Assembly (NCBI RefSeq): GCF_023920105.1
Contig: NZ_CP083693.1
Location: 1,443,001 to 1,507,000 of the forward strand
Source of the DNA: Bartonella taylorii
GTDB lineage: Bacteria > Pseudomonadota > Alphaproteobacteria > Rhizobiales > Rhizobiaceae
Reading direction: 5' to 3'
Length of the DNA: 64,000 nt
Positions within the stretch are counted from its first letter, which is position 1, and every line of letters starts with the position of its first letter. Below are positions 1-13,774 of this stretch, in pieces. The position numbers were made by a program, and so were the translations under genes. The notes beneath the pieces were generated by a model, which was not told the origin of the DNA, did no database searches, and saw nothing but the letters and a program-made list of their open reading frames with translations.

Positions 1-12
1 TTTATGAACCTA

Positions 13-420
13 TTAAAGAAGGAAACTTTTTAATAGTTGAATCAATGGTTTATCAGCATCAGGCATAGGATATTTATCAAGATCATCAATGAAAACCCAT
101 TTCAAATTTTGTCCCTCTCGTCCTTGCACAATACCTTCATAATGGGAACAAAGATACAACGGCATTAAAAGATGAAATGTTTCGTAGCTATGGCTTGCAA
201 ATGTTAAGGGTAACAAATTACTTTGCTGAACATGAACACCAAGCTCTTCTTCTAACTCACGAACCAATGATGCCTCCGGAGTTTCACCTTGCTCAATCTT
301 TCCACCAGGAAACTCCCATAAACCAGCCAAGGACTTCCCTTGAGGACGCTCTGTAAGCAAGATACGACTATCTTGATCTAACAATGCGCATGCAACGACA
401 AGAAGAAGTGAACTTTTCAT
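13..420 (-). CDS. mutT: MutT-type Nudix hydrolase (8-oxo-dGTP diphosphatase)
   Basis: Probable pool-sanitising enzyme that hydrolyses 8-oxo-dGTP to its monophosphate, so that oxidised guanine is not built into DNA. The 135-residue protein has the classic WEFPGG entry (about residues 35-40) followed by a complete Nudix box at residues 40-62, including the REL-EE-LG core. The ATG at 420 is preferred because the protein then opens MKSSLLLVVACALLD like MutT relatives. A GGAAAG ribosome site lies about 10 nt upstream. The in-frame ATG at 426 is possible, and the TTG at 438 is unlikely. It lies downstream of argJ on the same strand, an order usual in rhizobial relatives. Substrate preference is inferred from the family. 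Confidence 0.9.
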   Translation of the reverse strand: MKSSLLLVVACALLDQDSRILLTERPQGKSLAGLWEFPGGKIEQGETPEASLVRELEEELGVHVQQSNLLPLTFASHSYETFHLLMPLYLCSHYEGIVQGREGQNLKWVFIDDLDKYPMPDADKPLIQLLKSFLL

Positions 421-556
421 ACGCATATCACTTTCCAACAGAGATAAAGAAAACCATCTCTTCTTATAATCCCCTCTATTCTAAGACGAAAGAATTAAAA
501 CATTTCATCCTCTAAAAAATATACAGATATGCGATGTCAAATTTATAGTATACTGG

Positions 557-1789
557 TTAGCTCCTATAATCGCTATTGATCATAACGTACTCCTTCGTTA
601 AATCACAAGACCAAACTGTCGCCTTACCAAGGCCTAGACCAATATCAACGCGAATTACGATATGTTTCCCTTGCATATAGGCGTCTATTGTCTCTTCACA
701 ATACTCAGGATCACGTTCGCCATTGAAAGCCAAACGATGTTCACCAAACCAAATAGTCAATAGATCACGATCGACTTCAACACCTGCCTTACCAATTGCC
801 ATAACCACTCTCCCCCAGTTAGCGTCTTCACCGGCAATAGCTGTTTTTACAAGTGGTGAATTTGCAATTGATCGGGCAATAATCTTCGCAGCATTATCTG
901 TTGTCGCACCTGTCACATTAACTTCAATTAAATGACGAGCACCTTCACCATCACAAACAATTTGTAATGCAAGTTCATGCAAAAGCGCGCTCAAGTGCTT
1001 TAAAAATATCTCATAACGCGGATCAGTTTTATGAGTAAGGCAGGGAAAACTTTCTTTTCCTGTCGCAAACACCATGAGTGTATCTGATGTTGAGGTATCA
1101 CTATCAACAGTAATCGAATTGAAAGAACCTTGAACCGCCTCAGATAACATGGATTGAAGTATATCCGAAGAAATTTTTGCATCACTTACGACAAAAGAAA
1201 GCATCGTTGCCATATCTGGTGCAATCATACCAGCACCTTTTGCAATCCCATTAATAGTAACAGTCTCCCCCCCACAATCAAATCTGCGCGTAGCAAGTTT
1301 CGGAAACGTATCGGTCGTCATAATGGCTTTTGCAGCCTCCAACCAATTCCCTTCTTCTGCTGTCTCCGCCATATTTGGTAAAAGACTCACAATACCCGAT
1401 GCATCCATTGGCTCACCAATAACACCCGTAGAAGCTATAAAAATTTCATTTTTTCTAACTTTCAAAGCGCTTGCTGCTGCACACATGATTTCATTTGTTG
1501 TGTGCCTTCCTTTACGTCCCGTAAAAGCATTCGCGTTCCCAGAATTAACAATAACACCCCTTGCAATCCCGTGAGGAAGCGACGCACGGCAATGTTCCAC
1601 AGGAGCAGACGGACATTTTGAGCGCGTAAAAACACCAGCCACACTTGCTGATTTATCGAATACGATAAAAAGAAGGTCTGTACGATCTTTATACTTAATC
1701 CCAGCTTTAGCTGTTGCTATCCGCACACCAGATAACGGCGGAAGATCCTGTATGTTTTGAGGAGACAAAGGAGATATTTTAAAAGCCAC
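557..1789 (-). CDS. argJ: Bifunctional ornithine acetyltransferase / N-acetylglutamate synthase
   Basis: Enzyme of the cyclic arginine pathway that transfers the acetyl group of N-acetylornithine to glutamate, and can also use acetyl-CoA. The 410-residue protein carries the self-cleavage site of the family, KGAG followed by MATML, with the nucleophilic threonine at about residue 195. The substrate segment MTTDTFPK is at about 157-164. I start it at the GTG at 1789 because a GGAAAG ribosome site sits 6 nt upstream and the longer frame to 1852 encodes an unlikely hydrophobic leader. Length fits the family. It sits between the parvulin foldase gene and mutT on the same strand. Confidence 0.94.
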   Translation of the reverse strand: MAFKISPLSPQNIQDLPPLSGVRIATAKAGIKYKDRTDLLFIVFDKSASVAGVFTRSKCPSAPVEHCRASLPHGIARGVIVNSGNANAFTGRKGRHTTNEIMCAAASALKVRKNEIFIASTGVIGEPMDASGIVSLLPNMAETAEEGNWLEAAKAIMTTDTFPKLATRRFDCGGETVTINGIAKGAGMIAPDMATMLSFVVSDAKISSDILQSMLSEAVQGSFNSITVDSDTSTSDTLMVFATGKESFPCLTHKTDPRYEIFLKHLSALLHELALQIVCDGEGARHLIEVNVTGATTDNAAKIIARSIANSPLVKTAIAGEDANWGRVVMAIGKAGVEVDRDLLTIWFGEHRLAFNGERDPEYCEETIDAYMQGKHIVIRVDIGLGLGKATVWSCDLTKEYVMINSDYRS

Positions 1790-1924
1790 TGTATGCTTTC
1801 CATAAAAACAAATAAGATGAACGATTATAGATAGATGATCTCTCCTAAACAACTGCTGGGCTTTTTGAATAAAACTAATCTATCAAACCACCCAGCAAAG
1901 ATACTATCCGCTTCTTCTTCCTCA

Positions 1925-2878
1925 CTATTCCGTGTCTTCTTCATCAGATGTTTCATCCGGAAGTGGCGTCCCATTTTGATTAAGTGATTGCATAAGTTTT
2001 ATAACATTAGGATCAGGATATTTCACATCTATCTTGCTACGCAAATCAACAATTAGTTTTTGGTAGCGCTCTTTTATCAGTTGTGTACGCAATATCTCTT
2101 TAACATCATCAAATACGGGAGGTTGTTTCAAACGACGATCTTCCACCTTAATAACATGCCAACCAAAAGGGCTTTCAACGGGCTTTGTAGTGTATTCTCC
2201 AACTTTCAAACCAAACGCAGCATCTTCGAAAGGCTTAACCATTTGACCATGACTAAAATAACCAAGATCGCCCCCAACAGCAGCGGAACCATCCGTTGAA
2301 CTCTTTTTTGCAATCTCTTCAAAACTTTCTCCTTTATTTAAACGCTTAATAACAGCTTCTGCTTCTTTTCTCGTTTTAACTAAAATATGACGTGCTTTAA
2401 CTTCATCTTCTTTGGGTAAAGCCGCAACTTCTTTATTGTAAAGAGCTTCCAAATCAGTATCAGAAATCTGGTCAACGACCGTCTGTTTAAAATAAAGTTG
2501 CTGCAAAACATTGTCACGCATAACTGCCATACGTTTATCGTAAGCTTCAGTTTTATCGATACCCTTGTTCTTTGCTGCTTTAGCAAGTGCCTGCATATCT
2601 AAGTAAGCTTTTAACACCATTATACGGCGTTGTTCATCAGGAAAACGCCCTAAATTAGGATTTATTTCAAGCGCCAACTCATCCAATTGCCCTGCTGTAA
2701 TATCCTTCCCATCAATAACTGCCATAACATGAGAAGGAGCAACTGTTTTTTCAGAAGTTTTCTCCAAAGTCTTTAAATCATTCGACGGTGAATTCAAACT
2801 TTCTTGAGCTATCACCCCTAAACTTGTGCTCGTCAATAAGGTTGATGCCAAAAACAGTGTGATAAAGTTGAATTTCAT
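1925..2878 (-). CDS. Parvulin-type periplasmic peptidyl-prolyl isomerase (PrsA/SurA-like foldase)
   Basis: Likely exported folding factor that isomerises prolyl bonds in periplasmic or outer-membrane proteins. The 317-residue protein starts with a signal peptide (basic MKFNF, hydrophobic core to about residue 22). Next come an N-terminal helical SurA_N-like region and a parvulin domain at about 160-247, recognised by KARHILVK, GGDLGYFSHGQMVKPFEDA and PFGWHVIKV. The tail is acidic. The ATG at 2878 is chosen over the frame's first ATG at 2938 because an AAGGAG site lies 8 nt upstream and this start exposes the signal peptide. It is divergent from secA, which fits an export-related neighbourhood. 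Confidence 0.9.
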   Translation of the reverse strand: MKFNFITLFLASTLLTSTSLGVIAQESLNSPSNDLKTLEKTSEKTVAPSHVMAVIDGKDITAGQLDELALEINPNLGRFPDEQRRIMVLKAYLDMQALAKAAKNKGIDKTEAYDKRMAVMRDNVLQQLYFKQTVVDQISDTDLEALYNKEVAALPKEDEVKARHILVKTRKEAEAVIKRLNKGESFEEIAKKSSTDGSAAVGGDLGYFSHGQMVKPFEDAAFGLKVGEYTTKPVESPFGWHVIKVEDRRLKQPPVFDDVKEILRTQLIKERYQKLIVDLRSKIDVKYPDPNVIKLMQSLNQNGTPLPDETSDEEDTE

Positions 2879-3299
2879 AAATATACTCCTTAAAAATGAA
2901 GGCAGGTTTAAGATTCTTATTTTCTTTGACCGTGACATTTTAATCTCTAAACGTAGATAAATAAATCAGTAATTTTATTGAAAAAAGAATAAACTTGTCC
3001 TTTTATCTTAGTTTATTCTACCCTATCTAATGCTCATAGAAAACATGATAATATAGAAAAATGACGTATTATATCCTAAATTACTTTGTATTGTCTCAAC
3101 TAAACAGCATTACTAAAGTTGACACGGTGCCCTTAGCCTCTTATCTCTACTCTACAATTAAAGTGAAAAATTGCACACCAACAAATATAACTGTACCCTT
3201 TGCATCCAGTTATATTAAATGTCTTGGGAGTTGCAGGGTATGGGGATAGCATATGGAATACCCAAAAAAAGTGACAACAATTAAGAGAAAGGGCCAGGG
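2879..3299. other. Divergent intergenic region between the foldase gene and secA
   Basis: About 420 bases of AT-rich DNA that must hold the promoters for both divergent genes. A consensus TTGACA is at 3119-3124. A 19-codon reading frame (3253-3312) with a GGGGA sequence upstream overlaps the start of secA. No RNA gene or conserved protein is visible. Confidence 0.6.
3119..3147 (+). promoter_or_regulatory. Candidate sigma-70 promoter for secA
   Basis: A perfect -35 hexamer TTGACA (3119-3124) is followed, 17 nt later, by TATCTC (3142-3147), a partial -10 match. If used, the secA mRNA would have a leader of roughly 145 nt. This rests on sequence pattern only. Confidence 0.35.
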
Positions 3300-6017
3300 A
3301 TGGTCGGTTTAGGTGTCTTTGCACGTAAATTTTTTGGTTCAGCTCATGAGCGACGTCTCAAATTACTTCGCCAAAAAGTTGTACAAATTAATGCATTGGA
3401 AGAGCAATTCGTGAAATTAAGCGATGCACAACTCTGCCAAAAAACTGATGAGTTTCGTAAACGTCTTATGGAAGGTGAAACCGTTGATTTGCTCCTACCA
3501 GAAGCTTTTGCAACTGTTCGTGAAGCGGCAAAACGTGTTTATGATATGCGTCCTTTTGATGTACAGCTAATTGGTGGAATGGTGCTTCATGACTGCGGTA
3601 TCGCTGAAATGCGCACCGGTGAAGGTAAAACATTAATGGCAACTCTGCCAATTTATCTCAATGCATTAGAAGGAAAAGGCGTTCATGTCGTTACGGTAAA
3701 CGATTATCTTGCTAGTCGTGATGCTGAAACAATGGGAAAAATCTTCAGTTTTTTGGGGCTAACAACCGGTGTGATTCTTCATGATCTTGATAATGAAGCA
3801 CGCCGAGCAGCCTATGCATGCGATATCACCTATGCAACAAATAATGAACTGGGCTTTGATTATCTGCGCGATAATATGGCTTTTGATCGTAGTCAAATGG
3901 TCCAGCGTGGACATCATTACGCAATTGTTGATGAAGTTGATTCGATCCTTATTGATGAAGCAAGGACTCCCCTTATTATTTCTGGTCCTCTAGAAGATCG
4001 TACCGACTTCTACAACCTTATTGATACATTTATTCCTGCATTAACTCCAGAAGACTATGAAATAGACGAAAAACAAAAAACAACAACCTTTACCGAAGTT
4101 GGTACTGAAAAAATCGAAAGAATGCTCGAACAAGCCGGACATCTTAAAGGCGAAAGTCTTTACGACATAGAAAATGTAGCTATCGTCCATCATATCAATA
4201 ACGCTCTAAAAGCCCATAAGTTATTTGTCCGTGACAAAGATTACATTGTTCGCAATGGTGAAATTGTCATCATTGATGAATTTACAGGTCGTATGATGCC
4301 AGGACGGCGCTATTCTGAAGGGCTTCATCAAGCCCTAGAAGCTAAAGAGCATGTTGCTATTCAACCAGAAAATCAGACTCTTGCTTCCATTACTTTCCAA
4401 AATTATTTTCGTATGTATAGAAAATTGTCGGGAATGACTGGAACTGCCGCAACAGAAGCCGAAGAATTCAGTAATATTTATGGTCTTGAGGTTGTAGAAG
4501 TCCCCACAAACTTACCAGTACAACGTTGTGATGAAGACGATGAAATCTATCGAACAGCAGAAGAGAAATATCGTGCTATTGTGCGTGATATCCGTCAAGC
4601 ACATGAAAAAGGGCAGCCTATTCTTGTTGGAACAACTTCTATTGAAAAATCAGAACAATTAGCAGAACGTTTGCGCAAAGAGGGTATTTCCGATTTTAGA
4701 GTCTTAAATGCCCGCTATCATGAGCAAGAAGCCTATATCATTGCGCAAGCAGGGGTTCCTGGTGCTTTAACCATCGCAACCAACATGGCTGGTCGCGGTA
4801 CTGACATACAGCTTGGTGGTAATGTTGAAATGCGTATCCGGCAAGAATTACAAGATATGCCCGATGGAGCAAAGCGGACAGCTAAAGTTGAAGAAATTAA
4901 AAAAGATGTTCAGCAACTCAAAGAAAAAGCATTAGCTGCTGGTGGTCTTTACGTCATCGCTACGGAACGCCATGAAAGCCGTCGTATTGATAACCAGCTG
5001 CGTGGACGTTCTGGTCGTCAAGGAGATCCTGGTCGTTCCAAATTTTTTCTTTCTCTTCAAGATGATCTCATGCGTATCTTCGGCTCCAACCGTATGGATG
5101 GTATGTTGCAAAAGCTTGGATTGAAGGAAGATGAAGCTATTATACATCCATGGATTAATAAGGCCCTCGAGAAAGCGCAAAAAAAAGTCGAAGCACGAAA
5201 TTTTGAAATTCGTAAAAATTTGTTAAAATATGACGATGTCATGAATGACCAACGCAAAGTTATTTTTGAACAGCGTATGGAAGTCATGAATGCAGATAAT
5301 TTAACAGACATGATTCTTGAAATGCGCAATGAAGTGGTCGAAGATCTCGTAGAAGCCTATGTCCCATCTGGAACATATTCTGAGAAATGGAATGTGAAAG
5401 CACTACAAGGGGAAATTCACCAACTCTTCAATCTTGAGCTTCCAGTAGAAGAATGGGCAAAAGAAGATGGAATTGCTGAAGAACAAATTTTAGAACGCAT
5501 ATCAGATGCTGTTACCAAACTTGAAAACGAACGTACTGAACGCTACTCTCCAGAAATTATGGCTTATTTTCATAAAGCTATATTACTTGAAACCATTGAC
5601 ATGTTATGGCGTGAACATCTGGTAAGTTTAGACCATTTACGTTCTGTCGTTGGTTTCCGTGGTTATGCACAACGGGATCCTCTCAACGAATATAAAACGG
5701 AGTCATTTGAACTTTTCCAGAGCATGCTTAGAAATTTACGCAGAATCGTTACTTCCAAACTCATGCGTTTCGAGATCGTTCAGCAATCCACAGAACCACT
5801 CAACCTTGAGCAAGAAGATGCTGATAACTCTGTTCCAAATGATCAAGGTAAAGAAAATGCTCCAATCCTGTGGGCACAAACACAAGAAAATAGAATTGTT
5901 AACCCAGAAGACCGTGATCCAAACGATGTAACCACTTGGGGGAAGGTGGGACGTAATGAGCGTTGTCCTTGTGGTTCAGAGAAAAAATACAAACATTGTC
6001 ATGGCGCCTTCGTTTGA
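3300..6017 (+). CDS. secA: Preprotein translocase ATPase SecA
   Basis: Motor ATPase that drives preproteins through SecYEG at the inner membrane. The 905-residue protein has the expected layout: the Walker A motif RTGEGKT at residues 106-111, the DEAD-like segment [13 protein letters not shown] in the first nucleotide-binding fold, the second helicase lobe with [10 protein letters not shown] and [10 protein letters not shown], and a C-terminal zinc-binding SEC-C motif ([14 protein letters not shown]). That tail normally helps SecB and lipid contact. The ATG at 3300 has AAGGG about 6 nt upstream. It is divergent from the parvulin gene and followed closely by a Fur-family gene. Confidence 0.98.
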   Translation: MVGLGVFARKFFGSAHERRLKLLRQKVVQINALEEQFVKLSDAQLCQKTDEFRKRLMEGETVDLLLPEAFATVREAAKRVYDMRPFDVQLIGGMVLHDCGIAEMRTGEGKTLMATLPIYLNALEGKGVHVVTVNDYLASRDAETMGKIFSFLGLTTGVILHDLDNEARRAAYACDITYATNNELGFDYLRDNMAFDRSQMVQRGHHYAIVDEVDSILIDEARTPLIISGPLEDRTDFYNLIDTFIPALTPEDYEIDEKQKTTTFTEVGTEKIERMLEQAGHLKGESLYDIENVAIVHHINNALKAHKLFVRDKDYIVRNGEIVIIDEFTGRMMPGRRYSEGLHQALEAKEHVAIQPENQTLASITFQNYFRMYRKLSGMTGTAATEAEEFSNIYGLEVVEVPTNLPVQRCDEDDEIYRTAEEKYRAIVRDIRQAHEKGQPILVGTTSIEKSEQLAERLRKEGISDFRVLNARYHEQEAYIIAQAGVPGALTIATNMAGRGTDIQLGGNVEMRIRQELQDMPDGAKRTAKVEEIKKDVQQLKEKALAAGGLYVIATERHESRRIDNQLRGRSGRQGDPGRSKFFLSLQDDLMRIFGSNRMDGMLQKLGLKEDEAIIHPWINKALEKAQKKVEARNFEIRKNLLKYDDVMNDQRKVIFEQRMEVMNADNLTDMILEMRNEVVEDLVEAYVPSGTYSEKWNVKALQGEIHQLFNLELPVEEWAKEDGIAEEQILERISDAVTKLENERTERYSPEIMAYFHKAILLETIDMLWREHLVSLDHLRSVVGFRGYAQRDPLNEYKTESFELFQSMLRNLRRIVTSKLMRFEIVQQSTEPLNLEQEDADNSVPNDQGKENAPILWAQTQENRIVNPEDRDPNDVTTWGKVGRNERCPCGSEKKYKHCHGAFV

Positions 6018-6036
6018 AAAACAAACAATTAAGAAG

Positions 6037-6453
6037 ATGAATAAAAAGCGAAACTATGAACAGGAATTACGCACCGCAGGTTTAAGGGTAACACGTCAAA
6101 GACGCATTATTCTTGATATTTTGGCCGACACAAATGACCATCCAAATGCGTTTGAAATTTTTCAGCGCGCTCACAAAATAGATTCTAGCGTTTCGCTTTC
6201 GACCGTTTATAGAACCATGAAAATATTAGAAGAAAACGGGACAATTCATCGTCATACTTTTAGTGGTGGACCATCCCGTTTTGAGCAAGCCGATGGGCAA
6301 CACCATGATCATCTCATTGATGTGGAAACAGGGCAAGTTATTGAATTTCATTCTGATATCATTGAAAAACTGCAAGAGGAAATTGCTAAATCTCTTGGCT
6401 ATGATATTATTCACCATCGCCTTGAACTTTATGGGAAAAAACGCAGTTTTTAA
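6037..6453 (+). CDS. Fur-family metal-responsive transcriptional regulator
   Basis: Probable iron- or manganese-sensing repressor (Fur/Mur type). The protein is about 138 residues. It has a winged helix with [13 protein letters not shown] and the recognition segment [14 protein letters not shown], then the metal motif [18 protein letters not shown] typical of Fur and Mur. It lacks the CxxC pairs of many Fur proteins, as do rhizobial Fur/Mur proteins. The start is uncertain. The ATG at 6037 follows secA by 19 nt with only a weak AAGAAG abutting it, while an in-frame ATG at 6001 would overlap secA. The conserved domain is the same either way. I cannot tell iron from manganese sensing from the sequence. 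Confidence 0.88.
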   Translation: MNKKRNYEQELRTAGLRVTRQRRIILDILADTNDHPNAFEIFQRAHKIDSSVSLSTVYRTMKILEENGTIHRHTFSGGPSRFEQADGQHHDHLIDVETGQVIEFHSDIIEKLQEEIAKSLGYDIIHHRLELYGKKRSF

Positions 6454-6646
6454 AGTGACGGTTTCGCACGTATAATCAAAAATCTCTTCATGCAAACCAA
6501 ATTTTTCACAAGTTCTCCTTAAGAACCTACAGTTTTCATTGGCAAGAAAGTTTTTCTGCTTTATTACTCCTTTTTATATGATGCTATAAATACTCAATCA
6601 TCAATATTACAATAAAAGTATTATAACAAATTAGGCCAATATTATC

Positions 6647-7722
6647 ATGGTTTCTTTGCCACAAGATCGTATGAGACAGCTTGAAAAACGCTTTGAAATA
6701 ATTGAAAGCCAAATGGCTAAAAATCCAAATGCTGAAACTTATGTAAAATTAGCTTCTGAATATGCAGAATTACAGCCAATCGTTACCTTCATACGAACAT
6801 TAAATGCTCTCCATACAGAAATAACAGAACTCGAAACTATGATCAGTGATAAACTAACAGATATAGAAATGCGTAACCTTGCTCAAGAAGAGCTACCATT
6901 ATTATATCAGAAAACGGAACAACTTGAGCAAGAACTTCAAATTCTTCTTTTGCCTAAAGATGTTGCTGATGAAAAAAGTGCTATTATTGAAATTCGAGCA
7001 GGAACAGGAGGATCAGAAGCAGCGCTTTTTGCCGGTGATCTTTTTCGCATGTATGAACGTTATGCCGCTTCTCATAACTGGAAAGTTGAAGTCGTTTCGC
7101 TTAATGAAGGGGAAGTTGGTGGATATAAAGAAATTATTGCAACCATTTCAGGAAAAGGTGTCTTTTCTAAACTAAAATTTGAATCAGGTGTTCATCGTGT
7201 GCAACGCATACCTGAGACAGAAACAGGTGGACGTATCCATACGTCTGCTGCCACCGTTGCAGTACTTCCTGAGGCTGAAGAAATTGATATTGAAATTCGT
7301 CCAGAAGATATTCGTATTGATACGATGCGCGCCTCTGGAGCAGGAGGACAGCATGTCAATACAACTGATTCAGCTGTTCGTATTACGCATATTCCAACGG
7401 GAATTATGGTTGTACAAGCAGAAAAATCACAACACCAAAACCGAGCACGGGCGCTTCAAATTCTACGGGCGCGCTTGTTCGATATCGAACGACAAAAAGC
7501 GGAAAGTGAACGTTCAGCCTCCCGTAAAAATCAAGTCGGTTCTGGTGATCGTTCAGAACGAATTCGTACCTATAATTTTCCACAAGGACGTATCACGGAT
7601 CACCGTATTAATCTCACTCTTTACAAGCTTGACCGCGTATTGGAAGGAGATCTTGATGAACTTATTCATGCACTCATATCCGACCATCAGACAGCACTCC
7701 TTATGGAAATGGACAATCATGG

Positions 7723-7726
<4 letters not shown>
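6647..7726 (+). CDS. prfA: Peptide chain release factor 1
   Basis: Class I release factor recognising UAA and UAG and triggering peptidyl-tRNA hydrolysis on the ribosome. The 359-residue protein has the release factor 1 type anticodon-like tripeptide PET in the segment [11 protein letters not shown]. It also has the universal GGQ motif in [16 protein letters not shown], whose glutamine is the substrate of PrmC. Its stop overlaps the prmC start by 4 nt (ATGA), so the two are translationally coupled with the methyltransferase that modifies this factor. Confidence 0.97.
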
Positions 7727-11703
<3,977 letters not shown>

Positions 11704-11722
<19 letters not shown>

Positions 11723-12102
11723 AATCTTTCCAATCCCTTCTTCACACAAATAACATCTTCATCAGTTCCACGTAACTCAAAACGATACAGACAAGGCACA
11801 AAACATTTTTCAGCAATGATTTTACTCGCTAAATTATAATAGCAACCAAAATTACGATTCCCACCACCAATGACACCACGAATAAATTTGCGGTTCTCTC
11901 TCTCATTGAGGAAACTAATAACCGCTTTCGGCACAGCCCCTCTCCCTTCACCATCTGCATATGTAGGAACAGCTAATATATAAGGTTCATCAATTAACAC
12001 AGACGGCTTTTTTTTATCAATCTTGAGGATTCGTTGATCAAGTTGAGAGACAAAATGTTCAGTATTACCCGTTGCGCTCGAATAATAAACAATAAGCCCC
12101 AT
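11704..12102 (-). CDS. nrdI: Flavodoxin-like NrdI, class Ib reductase activator
   Basis: Flavoprotein that supplies the oxidant for building the dimanganese tyrosyl radical of NrdF. The 132-residue protein opens with the FMN phosphate loop [12 protein letters not shown] and contains [16 protein letters not shown] and [11 protein letters not shown], typical of NrdI. The ATG at 12102 directly follows the nrdH stop with no intervening base, and the 3' end overlaps the start region of nrdE. The presence of NrdI suggests that the enzyme can work with manganese, an inference from the family. Confidence 0.96.
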
Positions 12103-12321
12103 TCAAAGACCACTAATCATATCCGGTCTAAAACCAGACCAATGATTTTCACCACAAACGACGACAGGAACCTGACGATAGCCCAGAGATTGAACAAAAA
12201 TATACGCTTGTTCATCGCGGGAAATGTCTACAACACGATAATTAATACCCTTAGCATCAAAAGCGCGACGCGTAGCGTCACATTGGACGCAAGATGGTTT
12301 GCTATAAATAGTGATTGGCAT
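12103..12321 (-). CDS. nrdH: Glutaredoxin-like electron donor NrdH
   Basis: Small thioredoxin-fold protein that reduces NrdE. The 72-residue protein has the active-site CVQC near the N terminus and the family motif WSGFRPD near the C terminus. The start is the ATG at 12321. The frame's upstream TTG (12330) has no better ribosome site. First gene of the nrdHIEF operon. Confidence 0.94.
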   Translation of the reverse strand: MPITIYSKPSCVQCDATRRAFDAKGINYRVVDISRDEQAYIFVQSLGYRQVPVVVCGENHWSGFRPDMISGL

Positions 12322-12832
12322 TTTCTTCAACTTTCATAATTTTAAAAAAATCAACCCTCAAAGAGCTAGTTCTGATAACTCTAAGATACTCAAAAATAAC
12401 AAAAAACAGCAATCGTACGCAAATACGTGTAGCTAGACGTTCGCTCAAATAACACAACTTCCTGAACGCAACAGCCCCATCAAATAATTGAAAAGTTACG
12501 ACAGAAATAAAAGATTATCCGACAACTTAAATAGTAAAGCCCCTCAGCTATAAAACAATCCTTTGCTCGCATTACAATTCCCTCCTACTGTCTAAAAAAC
12601 TACCCCCTCTAACGCTTCCAATAGCCGCTCCCCAATACTTTAGTTTTGCTTTCATACAAAAATCAACTCACAAAAACGAAAGGAAATTCCCCCGACAGAG
12701 GCACTTCGGTAGAAATACTGCTCTATTCTTGGTTAATAAACTCTTCGCGATCACATTATGGAAATAATTTAGACACCAAACGAAACACACTATACCCTCA
12801 CTTGTGCTTATTTAGAATCACCAATCATTTTG

Positions 12833-12848
12833 ATACTATATATAGTAT
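12833..12848. promoter_or_regulatory. NrdR-box-like palindrome
   Basis: ATACTATATATAGTAT is a perfect 16-nt palindrome. It differs from the published NrdR box pattern (ACACWATATATWGTGT-like) at one symmetric base pair. NrdR normally represses nrd operons, but this site is about 510 nt upstream of nrdH and 170 nt upstream of znuC. No good second box at helical spacing was found, only a half match near 12787. Confidence 0.3.
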
Positions 12849-12935
12849 ACACCCTCTCTCTTTCGTCAAGGAGAATTCAACTATTATTTTGAATTTTCCA
12901 CGATCTTCCCACTGAGATTCTCAACTCCCAAAACA

Positions 12936-12982
12936 TATGTAATAATATAACATTTTGTTGACAAATGTTATATTATTACATA
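12936..12982. promoter_or_regulatory. Double Zur-type operator (large perfect inverted repeat)
   Basis: Two perfect 20-nt arms (12936-12955 and 12963-12982) flank a 7-nt spacer. The right arm contains AAATGTTATATTATTACAT. This matches the gammaproteobacterial Zur consensus (AAATGTTATANTATAACAT core) at all but one position, and the left arm is its reverse complement. Each arm is itself nearly palindromic, so the site could bind two Zur dimers. The -35 hexamer of the znuC promoter lies in the spacer. Zinc-dependent repression is inferred. Confidence 0.65.
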
Positions 12983-12986
12983 AATT
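12958..12986 (+). promoter_or_regulatory. Candidate znuCBA promoter inside the Zur-like operator
   Basis: TTGACA (12958-12963) with TAAATT (12981-12986) at 17-nt spacing. Most of the promoter is covered by the inverted repeat, so a bound repressor would block polymerase. Pattern evidence only. Confidence 0.5.
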
Positions 12987-13018
12987 TCGGAGCTAAATAA
13001 GCAAAGGTGGTATAAATT

Positions 13019-13771
13019 ATGGGTCTGCATTTCGATAATGCAACATTAGGCTATGTAAATAGAATAGCTATAAAGAGTTTTTCAGCAAAATTAAAAGCTG
13101 GTTCATTGGTTGCAATAACGGGTGATAATGGTGCTGGAAAATCTACACTACTAAAAGCTATCGCCGGTTTGATTAAACCTATCAGAGGTAAAATTACAAA
13201 ACCGAAGAAAAGTCGGATTGCTTATCTCGCTCAGCAATGCGATATAGATCAAACATTTCCAATTGATGTGGAAGCGCTTATAAAAACGGGACTATGGTCT
13301 TTTTGTGGATTATGGAAAAACCAGCGTCCTTATTACTCTAAAATTCAGAATGCACTTGAAATGGTTGGGCTCACGACACTCGCCACTCGTTCACTTGACA
13401 CACTATCAAGTGGCCAATTACAACGCGCCCTTTTTGCGCGTATTATTGTACAAGATGCTGATATTATTTTGCTCGATGAACCTTTTAATGGTATAGATTG
13501 TAATACCCAAAAAGATCTTCTTGCATTGATAACCCATTGGCAACAACAAGGACGGACAGTTCTTACAGCACTCCATGATCCACTCGTTGTGCAAGAATAT
13601 TTTCCCCACATGATTGAAATTAATACACAAAATGCCTTTTATGGAGAAACAACACAATTTTTCCATGACAACATTCATCACTTTATATCACCTCTCACAT
13701 CCAACTCTTTTCATATTAGCGCACTAAAACGACATCTTCCCTTCAATGATTCTCGCTCTATTAGGCTATAA
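13019..13771 (+). CDS. znuC: Zinc (or manganese) ABC transporter, ATP-binding subunit ZnuC
   Basis: Cytoplasmic ATPase powering metal uptake with ZnuB and ZnuA. The 250-residue protein has Walker A GDNGAGKST, the signature LSSGQLQRA and Walker B DADIILLDEPFNGID. First gene of a three-gene operon. It starts at the ATG at 13019 with AAAGGTGG upstream. The preceding Zur-like operator favours zinc as substrate. Confidence 0.92.
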   Translation: MGLHFDNATLGYVNRIAIKSFSAKLKAGSLVAITGDNGAGKSTLLKAIAGLIKPIRGKITKPKKSRIAYLAQQCDIDQTFPIDVEALIKTGLWSFCGLWKNQRPYYSKIQNALEMVGLTTLATRSLDTLSSGQLQRALFARIIVQDADIILLDEPFNGIDCNTQKDLLALITHWQQQGRTVLTALHDPLVVQEYFPHMIEINTQNAFYGETTQFFHDNIHHFISPLTSNSFHISALKRHLPFNDSRSIRL

Positions 13772-13774
13772 TAC

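Larger units (their letters stand above)
12322..13018. other. Divergent regulatory region between nrdHIEF and znuCBA
   Basis: About 700 bases with no convincing gene. It holds a 16-nt AT-rich perfect palindrome (12833-12848) and the large Zur-like inverted repeat (12936-12982) with an embedded promoter. A long distance, about 510 nt, separates the palindrome from nrdH. An 89-codon plus-strand frame at 12646-12915 has no family signature and I do not call it. Confidence 0.6.

Noticed and set aside
12646..12915. 89-codon plus-strand frame upstream of znuC
   Set aside because: No recognisable motif and no ribosome site. It overlaps the regulatory palindrome.
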